NCBI GenBank assembly: GCA_023666275.1
Contig: JAMPCJ010000010.1
Location: 25,798-89,797, forward strand
DNA from: Treponema brennaborense
Lineage (GTDB): Bacteria > Spirochaetota > Spirochaetia > Treponematales > Treponemataceae
Length of the DNA stretch: 64,000 nt
Direction of reading: 5' to 3'
Shown here: positions 27,695-36,769 of the stretch, one piece after another
How the letters are laid out: every line of letters begins with the position of its first letter
Numbering within the stretch: the first letter of the stretch is position 1
Translations under genes and position numbers: made by a program
The notes under the pieces: model-generated
Databases searched by the model: none
What the model saw: the letters and a program-made list of their open reading frames with translations, nothing else
What the model was told of the DNA's origin: nothing

Positions 27695-28342
27695 ATGAAA
27701 AAACAGCTGAAAAAAATCGTGCCGCTTTTGGCGGCAATGCTTGCCTGCGCGGCGGCTTCCGCCTGGGACTGGGGTTCTTACTGCGGCGCACTGGACGGAA
27801 AACATTGTATCTTTAAAGCCGGAATCGGGTACGGCGTCGCACCGGAAAAATGGGAGCAGAAAGCCGGCGCACCGTTTTCCGGTTCAAAACTAGACTCTGA
27901 TATAGCCACCGTACTTTCCGGTATCAGCGACAATACATTTCTCAACTTGACCAGCGGCTTTGTGCTTCCGGTTCAAATAGAATTTCTTCTCGGCAAGGTT
28001 CCGATCGGAATTACGATGGGCTGCCGCTTTCAGTGGGGAAAAAACAAGGACATAGAACACGCTGTATTCAAAACGTTCAGTTCCGCCGTTATGGCAGGAC
28101 TGGACTATCACATGGCTCCCGGACCACGATGGCTCGACTTTTACGCGGGCGCAAAACTGGGAGGCAACTTCGGCTCTTTCACTGTTGAAAATACCTACTG
28201 GAATGAGTCGGCAAAGAAAAGCAGCAAAGCCTTTGCATACGACGTACATGCGGGCGCAACGTTTTGGGGAGAACATGTCGGCATAAATACGGAAATAGGC
28301 AGCCTCACCAAACTGAGCATGTCGCTGATTTTCAATTTCTAG
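27695..28342 (+). CDS. Small outer-membrane beta-barrel protein, cassette copy 1
   Basis: 215 residues with AAGGAG 8 bases before the ATG. Signal peptide MKKQLKKIVPLLAAMLACA with cleavage after ASA near residue 24. The mature part alternates polar and hydrophobic residues with aromatic girdles (IGYGVAPEKW, GLDYHMAPGP) and ends LIFNF, the terminal Phe used by the BAM machine. Size fits an eight-strand barrel of OmpW/OmpX type, but no family can be named with certainty. Copy 3 (51727) is closely similar over the full length; copy 2 (49717) only in signal peptide and scattered positions. Followed by its lipoprotein after 21 bases. Confidence 0.82.
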   Translation: MKKQLKKIVPLLAAMLACAAASAWDWGSYCGALDGKHCIFKAGIGYGVAPEKWEQKAGAPFSGSKLDSDIATVLSGISDNTFLNLTSGFVLPVQIEFLLGKVPIGITMGCRFQWGKNKDIEHAVFKTFSSAVMAGLDYHMAPGPRWLDFYAGAKLGGNFGSFTVENTYWNESAKKSSKAFAYDVHAGATFWGEHVGINTEIGSLTKLSMSLIFNF

Positions 28343-28363
28343 TTCTGCAAGGAAATACGAAAC

Positions 28364-28858
28364 ATGAAAAAATTTCATTTTATCCCGATACTCTGTGCGG
28401 TTTTCTGCGCGGGAGCATTATTGGCAGGCTGCTCCGATTCTTTGGTGGTCAGCTCCGGCGGAGGTGGCGGCGGCAGCGGCAGCAGTACGAGCGGCGGCAG
28501 TTCATCAAGCGGAAGCGTCTCCGGCGGTGGTACACCTAGCGGCAGCAGTGGCGGCGGCTCTGTCTCCGACAGCGCGGAGGGGGGGGGTACCAATAGCAGC
28601 TACGACAACAGCAGCTATTCGTTAAGCGGCACAACGTGGATTGAACCAAATTCCGGAATAACCTTGAGTTTTTACGACAACAATGAGGTATGTTATACAG
28701 AACCTGTAGCATATGATACTTATTATTCTTATTCCTACAACTCTTATGGCTATAACGATGGTTCGGGAACTGCTTATGTGGCAGACACTGCGGTACTTTT
28801 CTCTGTTTCGGGAAGTACGCTTGTTTGGGACGGGCTGACTTTCTATCAAAACTACTAG
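28364..28858 (+). CDS. Gly/Ser-rich lipoprotein with internal G9 tract, cassette copy 1
   Basis: 164 residues. Lipoprotein signal MKKFHFIPILCAVFCAGALL with lipobox LAGC (Cys23). Residues about 32-80 are almost only Gly and Ser, then a compact domain starts at YSLSGTTWIEPNSGITLSF and is rich in Tyr. A run of nine G (28579-28587) lies inside the linker codons; slippage there would shift the frame and remove the C-terminal domain. The C-terminal domain matches the broken lipoprotein of copy 3 (YPLNGTTWADSSGSMTLNF). Role unknown; presumably a surface or periplasmic partner of the barrel. Confidence 0.82.
   Translation: MKKFHFIPILCAVFCAGALLAGCSDSLVVSSGGGGGGSGSSTSGGSSSSGSVSGGGTPSGSSGGGSVSDSAEGGGTNSSYDNSSYSLSGTTWIEPNSGITLSFYDNNEVCYTEPVAYDTYYSYSYNSYGYNDGSGTAYVADTAVLFSVSGSTLVWDGLTFYQNY
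28579..28587 (+). repeat. Homopolymer G9 tract within a lipoprotein gene
   Basis: Nine consecutive G inside the coding frame of the gene at 28364-28858, after codon 71. Runs of this length are slippage-prone in bacteria. The present length keeps the frame open. Confidence 0.9.
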
Positions 28859-28906
28859 CCGCCCCAAACAGTCGATTCGCAATGTGTTAAAAAAGGAGGC
28901 ATTATT

Positions 28907-29242
28907 ATGATGCAATTGTTTTCAGACATTTTTGAAAAATTTCTTGATGTCATTTCGGTTCTCATTTTGATTGCGGGCGCCATTGTCGGCGGAATAATCG
29001 GCAACTCTTTTGATCATCTCATGATGGGAGTGATAATCGGTCTTTTGGCGGTTTTTATTTCCGAAGTCTTTATTTTCGGATCGCTTGCGCAAATCATTGC
29101 CATAAAAACGCTTTTGGAAGAGCAAAGCAAGATGCTGAAGAAAATAGCAGACAACGCTGCGTACAGCAGCTCAAAACAGGAAAAGCAAAGCAATATTTCA
29201 CAAAAGATTCCGCCGAGCAATCTCCACACTAACGGCGAGTAA
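28907..29242 (+). CDS. Small two-TM membrane protein, unknown function
   Basis: 111 residues; AAGGAGG 7 bases before the ATG (a second ATG follows immediately). Two hydrophobic segments with Gly-rich faces at about residues 14-32 (ISVLILIAGAIVGGIIG) and 38-65, then a hydrophilic helical tail with LLEEQSKMLKKIADNAA and a Ser/Gln-rich end. It lies between the lipoprotein and a strong terminator, so it is probably the last gene of the cassette 1 transcript. No homologue in the other cassettes. Confidence 0.7.
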   Translation: MMQLFSDIFEKFLDVISVLILIAGAIVGGIIGNSFDHLMMGVIIGLLAVFISEVFIFGSLAQIIAIKTLLEEQSKMLKKIADNAAYSSSKQEKQSNISQKIPPSNLHTNGE

Positions 29243-29287
29243 AGCCTCGGTTTTCTCCCCGCCCACGCATTTCCGCGGCGGGTGCGC

Positions 29288-29333
29288 AAAAAAAATCGGC
29301 AGTGCAAAACAAAATGCACTGCCGATTTTTTTT
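29288..29333. terminator. Bidirectional rho-independent terminator
   Basis: AAAAAATCGGCAGTGCA (29290-29306) pairs perfectly with TGCACTGCCGATTTTTT (29315-29331) around an 8-base loop, with A and T tracts on both sides. It serves the genes ending at 29242 (plus) and 29353 (minus). The stem core CGGCAGTGCA recurs in the terminator of cassette 3. Confidence 0.92.
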
Positions 29334-29352
29334 AATGCGTATTCAATTCACA

Positions 29353-30423
29353 TTAAAATGAATAAACCCAGGAAAGCGGGAATTTCACGAACGCATTGCC
29401 GTCCCGGAATTCAATGTCGGCGGCAACGGAAAATTCATGACTGCCGAACGTAAAACCGAGCGAAGGTTCGATTCCGAAAGCCGGCTTTTCTTCCGTGTCG
29501 CCGAAATCCAAAAAGCACTGTCCGCCGAGCCCAGCCGACAATTTTTCATTGATGCCGTAGCCCACGTTTGCGCCGATATACATGTCGTAGGGATTATCAG
29601 CGTCGTCGGAATCCGTGTCGGCGGCGACTTCCGCAGCAATCGCAAAATCGCTCACATTCCATTCAACTGAAGCGTTGATGATGTTTTTTCCCTCAAGCGA
29701 AATGCTTTCCGAATAATCCAATTCTTCCAGCGCGCCGCCGCCCTCGTAATGACCGAAGCCCGCGCGGATAATCAAGTCATCGGACTGAAGCGGACGAACC
29801 ATTGCGAAAATGCCGAAATTCCGTTCGTCGCCGTCGGCAATGTCGTTAACCTTTGCGCCGATCGAAAACAGCTCGCCGAAATCATATTCCGCACCGATGC
29901 CGAAATTAAATGGATTGGGTTCTCCGTCATTGTCTTCGCCGTTAAAAAAGTTTCTGCCCTCCAGCGGAATCGTCGCCGCAATCCGCAGCCCTTCAATCGG
30001 TTCTGCCATCAGCGTGAAACCGTCGGAACCGAGTCCGCCCGCGCCCGCGTTGTCGTCCCAAACCGGCAGGTACGAACCGTTCATCCACAAATCGTCGTGG
30101 AATGCAAGCGTGAGCATGTTTATCGGACGGAAATGCAGCCAATAATCCGGATCCGACCAAGCAAGATACAAATGGTCGGTGTCAGCCGTGTCGAGGCTGA
30201 ATTCGACTTCGAGATACGCGTCCACTTTTTCCGAAGAAAATTCCACGGAAGCGTTTTCCGAAATGCCTGCGAAATTCGTTTCATTTTCGTTGCCGGTAAA
30301 CTTGTTGTCAACAGTTACGACATCGGAAGAAACCTCGTTCGCAAAACTGAATTCCTGCGCGCAAAGTGCGGACGCGCCGAAAACCGAAATCGCCGCCAGC
30401 GAAATCAAAATTCTTTTGTTCAT
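29353..30423 (-). CDS. Porin-like outer-membrane beta-barrel protein
   Basis: 356 residues. Signal peptide MNKRILISLAAISVFGASALCAQ cleaved near residue 22. The mature protein is acidic with repeated amphipathic strands (AYLEVEFSLDTADTDHLYLAW; FGIGAEYDFGELFSIGAKV) and ends SWVYSF with terminal Phe. The size and composition fit a 14-16 strand porin of treponemes. No other domain. It is transcribed toward the bidirectional terminator; an AACTCCTTG ribosome-site complement follows the ATG on the plus strand at about 30427. Confidence 0.82.
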   Translation of the reverse strand: MNKRILISLAAISVFGASALCAQEFSFANEVSSDVVTVDNKFTGNENETNFAGISENASVEFSSEKVDAYLEVEFSLDTADTDHLYLAWSDPDYWLHFRPINMLTLAFHDDLWMNGSYLPVWDDNAGAGGLGSDGFTLMAEPIEGLRIAATIPLEGRNFFNGEDNDGEPNPFNFGIGAEYDFGELFSIGAKVNDIADGDERNFGIFAMVRPLQSDDLIIRAGFGHYEGGGALEELDYSESISLEGKNIINASVEWNVSDFAIAAEVAADTDSDDADNPYDMYIGANVGYGINEKLSAGLGGQCFLDFGDTEEKPAFGIEPSLGFTFGSHEFSVAADIEFRDGNAFVKFPLSWVYSF

Positions 30424-30541
30424 AACAACTCCTTGTTTTTATTTGTTAGCAATATCTAACAGTCGCAAGTGTACAATATTGCTTTCTTTTGTGCAAGCAC
30501 TTTTCGAAAAAACAGCAAAGCGGCGGCATGGTTCCTTTCCA

Positions 30542-30700
30542 TACCGCGTCGGGGCGTCTGCAAACGGAAAAACGCGCCCGACACAAAAGAAAGCCTTTCG
30601 TAAATTCGAAAAGGTTCCCTAACGCAAAAGAAAGCCTTTCGCAAATGCAAAAACGCCGCCCCGACGCAAAAGCGAGCTTGCTGCAAATGCAAAAAAGTAT
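30542..30700. repeat. Imperfect 41-42 bp tandem repeats downstream of ilvB
   Basis: The element CAAAAGAAAGCCTTTCG or its variants starts at 30584, 30625 and 30667, followed each time by an AAA-rich segment and GCAAATGCAAAAA-like sequence; a weaker copy precedes at about 30555. The region fills the 277-base gap between the porin-like gene start and the ilvB stop. On the minus strand it can be read as a 14-residue peptide repeat (FLHLRKAFFCV type), but no start or ribosome site supports a gene. Confidence 0.55.
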
Positions 30701-32488
30701 TTACACGCTGTCCGAAAGCGGAATATTGCAGCAGACAAAGCGCGGTCCGCTTCCCGCCGGCGGGAACGCTTTCATGTACCAAGGAACGTTTTCGGAACAT
30801 GCATCGCTGCGGCAGGCGGACGCGGAAGCGCACGTGTACGCGGCGTGTTCCCATTCCGAACACGTCATGGCGCGCGGCGCATCGATAGCGAACGAGGGAA
30901 TGCCGAACGCCGCGGCGACAGCGGCGAGACTGACGGGTTTTTCGTACACAGATGCCGAATACACGCCGCCGTATGATTCTTCCTGCTGCTGCCGAACAAG
31001 CCCCAGCGCATTGTTGTTAAAAACAAGAACGGTTACATCGAGATGCAGTTCCGCAAGCGTCGCCAGCTCCTGTATGTTCATCAGCAGCGATCCGTCTCCG
31101 GAAATGCACAAAACGCGGCGGCCGGGACAGGCAAGCGCGGCACCGATTGCGGCAGGAAGGGCGAATCCCATCGTTCCGAGCGAGCCGGACGTCAGAAAAC
31201 TCCGCGGGCGCATAAACGGATAGCACCGCGCCGTCCACATTTGATGCTGGCCGACATCCGAAGCAGCAATGACATTCTGCGCATCCAAACCGGCATTTAA
31301 CATAAATTGCGGAAGCAGCGGCAGAAGCGAAGATGCAGCCGAATCCGGGCGGTGCGGGGAATGCCGGCGGCGGGAATGCGCCGAAAGCAGAAACGAATCC
31401 CGTTTGCGGGCAGCTTTCATTTTCCGAAGCCATGTCTCGCGCGCACTCGCCGCTGCTTCGGACTCGGCGCAGAATTCCGCCGGATTTTTCCGCAGGAACG
31501 CAGTCAGCGCGGCAAACACGCAGGCGGCGTCAAAAACGATTGAAAGCGCCGACGGAACGATTTTATTTATTTCCGCCGCGTCTATGTCGATATGGATTAT
31601 TTTTTTCCGCATAAAAACCGCGCGGTCCGGCGCCGCGGCGCGTTCGTCAAAACGGATGCCGGCGGCAATGATGAGATCGGCTTCCCGAAGCGCAGCGTTC
31701 GCCGCGGACATACCGTGAATGCCTGCCATGCCGAGATACAGTTCGCTGTCGGACGGAACGCAGCCGATTCCCATCAGGCTGACGGCAATCGGCAGCTGAA
31801 AAACGGAACAAAATTCCGCAATGCGCGCCGCACTTTCGGCGGAATTGCAGCCGCCGCCCGCAAATAAAAGCGGTTTTTTCGCGGCGGACAGCAAATGCGC
31901 CGCATTCCGTATCTGCGCGTCAGGCAACTCATCCGCCGCATGAATACGCGGCACAAACGGAAGCGGCCAAGCTTCGAATTCCGCCTCGGCATTCTGGACA
32001 TCAAGCGGAACATCGATAAGAACAGGTCCCGCACGGCCGTCCGCGGCAATTTTAAAAGCGCGCGGAACGGCGTCAAGCAATTCTTCCGGACGTTTTATCA
32101 ATATGCTGTGCTTGGTAATGGGAAACGACAGCCCGAATGTGTCGACTTCCTGAAAGGCGTCGGTTCCGATGCGCTCGGAATCGACCTGCCCCGTAATCGC
32201 GATAAGCGGAACGGAGTCGGAACGCGCGTCGGCAACGGCGGTAAGCAGATTGACCGCACCGGGGCCGCTTGTCGCGATGCATACGGCAGGAGTACCCGAA
32301 ACACGCGCCATTCCCTGCGCAATAAAGCCCGCGGCTTGTTCGTGGCGGGCAAGAATATGCCGAATCGAACTGCGCGCTATTTCATTGTACAGCGGCAAAA
32401 CAGAACCGCCGGGAATTCCGGCGACAACCGTTATTCCCTGCCGTTCCAAAAGCGTTACGATAATCTGAGCTCCGGTTGCCTTAATCAT
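30701..32488 (-). CDS. ilvB: Acetolactate synthase large-subunit-like TPP enzyme
   Basis: 595 residues. Thiamine-diphosphate enzyme of the acetohydroxyacid synthase family: GIPGGSVLPLYNE, catalytic Glu50 in ARHEQAAGF, ATSGPGAVNLLTAVADA, AFQEVDTFGLSFPITKH, and the TPP motif GDGSLLMNIQEL...FNNN. It condenses pyruvate to acetolactate, or pyruvate with 2-ketobutyrate, for branched-chain amino acid synthesis. No small regulatory subunit (ilvN/ilvH) or other ilv gene is in the window, so a catabolic acetolactate synthase or another carboligase is also possible. The last 30 residues are Cys/Ser rich and atypical. Confidence 0.85.
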   Translation of the reverse strand: MIKATGAQIIVTLLERQGITVVAGIPGGSVLPLYNEIARSSIRHILARHEQAAGFIAQGMARVSGTPAVCIATSGPGAVNLLTAVADARSDSVPLIAITGQVDSERIGTDAFQEVDTFGLSFPITKHSILIKRPEELLDAVPRAFKIAADGRAGPVLIDVPLDVQNAEAEFEAWPLPFVPRIHAADELPDAQIRNAAHLLSAAKKPLLFAGGGCNSAESAARIAEFCSVFQLPIAVSLMGIGCVPSDSELYLGMAGIHGMSAANAALREADLIIAAGIRFDERAAAPDRAVFMRKKIIHIDIDAAEINKIVPSALSIVFDAACVFAALTAFLRKNPAEFCAESEAAASARETWLRKMKAARKRDSFLLSAHSRRRHSPHRPDSAASSLLPLLPQFMLNAGLDAQNVIAASDVGQHQMWTARCYPFMRPRSFLTSGSLGTMGFALPAAIGAALACPGRRVLCISGDGSLLMNIQELATLAELHLDVTVLVFNNNALGLVRQQQEESYGGVYSASVYEKPVSLAAVAAAFGIPSFAIDAPRAMTCSEWEHAAYTCASASACRSDACSENVPWYMKAFPPAGSGPRFVCCNIPLSDSV

Positions 32489-32645
32489 GCAGAAAGCCTA
32501 CGGTGAAACAAACAGTCTGTCAATAAGCAGTCGGCAGCTACCGGCAACAGCACGAGGGCGCCGTTTTCGGAAAAACCGCGCGCATATCGGAACACAGGGC
32601 AGGCACGGCGCGCAAACGGCAAGTCTGCATGTTTTTCCGTGCGCT

Positions 32646-35600
32646 TCAGTTTTCCGGCAGCTTCTGCGACAATTGGTTCATCAGCGAATCGGGATCATTA
32701 AAGCGTTTTTCCCGCCGTTTATTGAACAAGCTGTACATAATGGGAGAAACATACAGCGTCAGCAGCGCCGCGGAAGAAAGCCCGCCGACAAACGTCATGC
32801 CGATAGGCTGCATTTGTTCGCCGCCGTCGCCGGGGAAAAATCCCATGGGAATCATGCCGAGTACGGTCGTCAGCGTCGTCATCAAAATCGGGCGGAAGCG
32901 GCTTCTGCCGGCTTCGAGACAGGCATCAAACACAGGCATTTTTCTGCGCGTCAATTGGTTTGTATAGTCGACCAAAACAATTCCGTTATTGACGACAACA
33001 CCGACAAGCGCGACGATGCCGACAATCGAATACATGCTGAACGATTGTCCCATGAGCGTATACACCAGCACAACGCCTATCAGCAGCAGCGGGATTGACG
33101 TAAAAATGATAAACGGATCGACAAGCGATTCAAACTGCGCCGCCATAACGGCAAAAACGAGAAATACCGCCAGCACGATAACAATAATAAACGTACCACC
33201 GAATTTTTCTATGTCCGCAGTTTCGCCGCTGTAATTGAGCGTTACGCTGTCCGGCACAACAAAATTATTTTGAATGCATTCTTTCACCAGCGGTTCTATT
33301 TCCCCCGCCGTAAAGCCCGTGCGGATATCCGCCGTAACGTGATTTATGCGCTGTTTGTTTTCCCGCCGAATAGCCTGCGGACTGCGTCCTTCCCGCAGCG
33401 TTACAAAATTATCAAGCGTCATCAGTCCGGCATTCGTCGAAACCGTCAGCGTCGTAATATCCGACATCGAAGAAAGATCGTTTTCATCGATACACACGAT
33501 AACATCATATTCGCTGCCGTTTTCATAAAATACGGTCGCCGTAGTGCCGGTTACGGCGGTGCGGAGCGTCGAAGCAATTGAGGAAACACTGACGCCGTAA
33601 AATCCCGCCGTGTCGTAATCGATGACAATATCATATTTCGGCGAGCCGTTTTCCAAATCCGTATCGATATTTTCAAGCTGCGGAATTTTTTCTTTGAGCA
33701 GCGCGACAAGCGAATCTGCCGTAAGTGTCGCCGTAAGCGCATCGTCGGAAATGATTTCTATGTTAATGCCGCTTGACGAGCCGCCCATCCGCCGTCCCGC
33801 GGAAAACGTAATATTTGCATCCGGCCAGCGGCTGAGGTACGGCGTAATTTCTTTTTTCATGTCCGCCGGACTCATTTTTTGTTCTTCAAGCGGCGGCAAA
33901 TTTATTTGAATATCCCCGGAATTGGCGGTGCCGGAATTGAGGATGATGTTTTTATAATTATCGCCGATTTTATCGAGAATAATTTCCTGAAATTCAAACA
34001 GCCGCTCAAGCACAACGTCATTATCCGTACCGACCGGCAGCGTAATGGAAACAGACAGCTGATCATCGGATTCCGAACGGGGAGAAAAACTGATGCCCAT
34101 CGACGAAAAACGCATAACGGACAAAATAACTGCCAGCGCAGCGGCAGTAAGCACCAAAAAACGATTGCGCAGCGCCCAGCCCAGTGTACGCGCATAAACA
34201 TCTTCCGCACGGCGGATGCCGTATTCCACGGCGGAATCGATTTTTATGAGAAGCGGACTGCGCAGCGGCTTCTGCGTGCGCGTATCGAGCCGAAGAATGC
34301 TGCCGCACAGCGCAGGCACAAGCGTTACCGCGACAAACAAAGACGCCGTCATCGCAACGCAGACCGTAATGACAAGTTCGTAAAACATTTGTCCGAGCAT
34401 TTCCAGTTCCGCTTTGTATATCAGCATCGGTATGAATACGCACAACGTCGTCAGCGTTGACGCTACGATGGCATTCAGCATATTGCGGCTGCCGAGGATT
34501 GCCGCCACGGCGGATTTTTCTCCCCTGATGCGGTATATCTGGATATTTTCAAGAATAACGATGGAAGAATCGACCGTCATTCCCAGCGCGAGAATAAGGC
34601 CGGACATTGTCATCATGTTGACCGTCAAATCCATTACCGCCATAACCATCAGCGTAATAAGCACCGATATGGGAATAGCCATTCCGATTATGACGGCGCT
34701 TTTGAAACTGCGCAGAAACAGGAAAATAATCGCCATAGCAAGAATGATGCCCTGAAATGCCGACTGATATACCTGCGTCATCGTCGAATCTATCATCGTG
34801 GTATCATCGCTGACAACTTCCAGCGTTACGCCTTCCGGCAGCTGCGCATTTATAACCGGCAGCTGCTCGTAAACATCACGGGATATGCGGGTAATATTTG
34901 CGTCGGATTCATTTGAAACGGATATATATAATCCGGGCACGCCGTTTATAAACACCTTGCGGCTTTTCGTATCGAAATGTTCGTATACGTTTGCCACATC
35001 GGAAAGCCGCAGAACAGAACCGTCGCCGTATGTTTTAAGCACCGTTTCGCGTATTTCATCGAGCGATGTATAATACGCGTCCGTAACGACTTCATACTTT
35101 CGGTTATTCTGCGTAAGACTTCCGCCGGAAAGCTGCACGTTGCGCGAGGAAAGCGCACTCGTTATCGAAGAAAGCGGCAAGCCGTACGCCTCAAGCCTGT
35201 TTTGGGAAACATCCGCTTTTATTTGCCGCGCGCTGCCGCCGTTTACCGACGTGGAAGCAACGCCGTCGATGCGTTCAAGCAGCGGCTGAACGGTGTCTTC
35301 CGCAAGCGTTTTCAGTTCATTGCGCTGCAAATTGCCTTGAATCGCAAGCCGCATGAACGGCATGGAATTCATGTCGAATTTTCTGGCGGTCGGCGTGCTG
35401 CAGTCATCGGGCAGGCTTCTTGCCACATTCGAAATAACATTCTGAACATCGCTGAGCGCATCTTCCATATCACGGTCATAACCGAATTCAAGCGTAATGT
35501 AGCCGGAACCGGTTGCCGAAGAAGACGATATTTTTTTCAAACCGGAAACGGACGTCAAGCGGTTCACAAGGACTTTCGTAACATTTTCGTCTATTTCTTC

Positions 35601-35768
35601 CGGCCCGACATTGGGATACGAGGCGGAAACGGAAATAATCGGCAGCGTAGTCGACGGAAACAACGCAATGCCGAGCCGCGGAACAAAAACGGCGGCGATT
35701 ACGCAGATAAGCACATACACCATTGTAATGGTAACCGGCCGCCGAACGGATAATTCCGATATATTCAT
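32646..35768 (-). CDS. RND efflux pump, HAE-1 family inner-membrane transporter
   Basis: 1040 residues, the family's normal length. TM1 near 10-32, then twofold repeated porter domains and eleven further TM helices. LALGMTVDSSIVILENIQ near 400 carries one transmembrane Asp of the proton relay (the second is Ser, as in many non-AcrB members), and VVVNNGIVLVDYTNQ near 940 is the matching motif in the second half. It exports drugs, detergents or lipids using the proton gradient. The ATG overlaps the adaptor's stop (ATGA). Third gene of a tolC-adaptor-pump operon. Confidence 0.95.
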   Translation of the reverse strand: MNISELSVRRPVTITMVYVLICVIAAVFVPRLGIALFPSTTLPIISVSASYPNVGPEEIDENVTKVLVNRLTSVSGLKKISSSSATGSGYITLEFGYDRDMEDALSDVQNVISNVARSLPDDCSTPTARKFDMNSMPFMRLAIQGNLQRNELKTLAEDTVQPLLERIDGVASTSVNGGSARQIKADVSQNRLEAYGLPLSSITSALSSRNVQLSGGSLTQNNRKYEVVTDAYYTSLDEIRETVLKTYGDGSVLRLSDVANVYEHFDTKSRKVFINGVPGLYISVSNESDANITRISRDVYEQLPVINAQLPEGVTLEVVSDDTTMIDSTMTQVYQSAFQGIILAMAIIFLFLRSFKSAVIIGMAIPISVLITLMVMAVMDLTVNMMTMSGLILALGMTVDSSIVILENIQIYRIRGEKSAVAAILGSRNMLNAIVASTLTTLCVFIPMLIYKAELEMLGQMFYELVITVCVAMTASLFVAVTLVPALCGSILRLDTRTQKPLRSPLLIKIDSAVEYGIRRAEDVYARTLGWALRNRFLVLTAAALAVILSVMRFSSMGISFSPRSESDDQLSVSITLPVGTDNDVVLERLFEFQEIILDKIGDNYKNIILNSGTANSGDIQINLPPLEEQKMSPADMKKEITPYLSRWPDANITFSAGRRMGGSSSGINIEIISDDALTATLTADSLVALLKEKIPQLENIDTDLENGSPKYDIVIDYDTAGFYGVSVSSIASTLRTAVTGTTATVFYENGSEYDVIVCIDENDLSSMSDITTLTVSTNAGLMTLDNFVTLREGRSPQAIRRENKQRINHVTADIRTGFTAGEIEPLVKECIQNNFVVPDSVTLNYSGETADIEKFGGTFIIVIVLAVFLVFAVMAAQFESLVDPFIIFTSIPLLLIGVVLVYTLMGQSFSMYSIVGIVALVGVVVNNGIVLVDYTNQLTRRKMPVFDACLEAGRSRFRPILMTTLTTVLGMIPMGFFPGDGGEQMQPIGMTFVGGLSSAALLTLYVSPIMYSLFNKRREKRFNDPDSLMNQLSQKLPEN

Positions 35769-36736
35769 TCGGTTTCTCCTGCTATTCTGACAAGGCAGTC
35801 GTTTGTAACGGCGCCGGCGGTAATTACGGTTTCTCCGAGATGTATCCCGCTCACAATTTCTATATCGGTATCGTTGCTCAATCCCGCAGTCACTTCGCGG
35901 CGGACAGCCCGCATGTTTTCATCGACTACATACACAACAGTCTGCGCATTATACGAACTAAGCGCCGATTTCGGCACCACGATAGTATTTTCGGAACGCT
36001 GCGTCGCAAGCCTGACAGAAGCAAACATTCCCGGCTTCACGCGCTCATCGTGCGTATTAAAATCAAGCGACACTTCGATTGTCCGCTTTGTCTGATCGAC
36101 GACAGGGCTCACCTGCGTGATATGCGCGGAAAACGTTTGTTCGGGAATCGAAACAAGCGAAACATAGCCGGGCAGTTTCGGAACAAGAAATGTGCTGTAT
36201 TTCTCCGCGACATTCACGGTGATTTTCAAATCGTTCAGCGAACCGACTGCGGCGACTTCCGTGTTTGCGGAAACCGTTTCTCCCGTTTTTACCGGCACGG
36301 AAACAACGGTCCCGCTTACGGTCGAAATGACGGGACTGACGGAATATGCGGATCCCGGCTTGGACGGATCCACGTACGCGAGGATTTCTCCTTTTTGTAT
36401 CGTATCGCCGATGTCTTTCAAGACTTTGGTAATTTTTCCCGACGTATCGGGATAAATGCTTACCTCGGATTTTGAGGAAACCATGCCGTTTACTTTAATG
36501 AGATTTTCTATAGCGGAAAGTTTTGTGCGGACTGCGGAAACAGTTACCGCAGTTTCCTGCCGCGCATCGCCTGCCGTTCCGGCGCCGGTTCTTCCTCCGC
36601 CGCGTCCGGCAGGAGCAGTTTGTTTGGCATTCTGCATCAATATTCCCGCAGCAAGCACAACTATTACTGCGCAGACAACAATTTTCGCTATGATATCCGC
36701 TTTTTTCCGTTTGTTTTCCGTATTTGCCGTATCCAT
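35765..36736 (-). CDS. RND periplasmic adaptor (membrane fusion protein)
   Basis: 323 residues from ATG 36736 (MDTANTENK), which has GGGAG 8 bases upstream; an upstream in-frame ATG overlaps the tolC stop and lacks a site. One N-terminal membrane helix (about 15-35), then lipoyl-like halves (SGKITKVLKDIGDTIQKGEILAYVD and SGTVVSVPVKTGETV) without a long coiled-coil hairpin, and beta-barrel/MP domains (VSPVVDQTKRTIEVSL, VKPGMFASVRL). It links pump and outer-membrane channel. Confidence 0.93.
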   Translation of the reverse strand: MDTANTENKRKKADIIAKIVVCAVIVVLAAGILMQNAKQTAPAGRGGGRTGAGTAGDARQETAVTVSAVRTKLSAIENLIKVNGMVSSKSEVSIYPDTSGKITKVLKDIGDTIQKGEILAYVDPSKPGSAYSVSPVISTVSGTVVSVPVKTGETVSANTEVAAVGSLNDLKITVNVAEKYSTFLVPKLPGYVSLVSIPEQTFSAHITQVSPVVDQTKRTIEVSLDFNTHDERVKPGMFASVRLATQRSENTIVVPKSALSSYNAQTVVYVVDENMRAVRREVTAGLSNDTDIEIVSGIHLGETVITAGAVTNDCLVRIAGETE

Positions 36737-36769
36737 GTTCACACTCCCGAAAAAATCATCAGACCGCAT

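Noticed and set aside
32646..35768. Loss of the second transmembrane Asp in the RND pump as a defect
   Set aside because: VDSSIV with one Asp is common in other RND pumps outside the AcrB group, so it is not evidence of inactivation.
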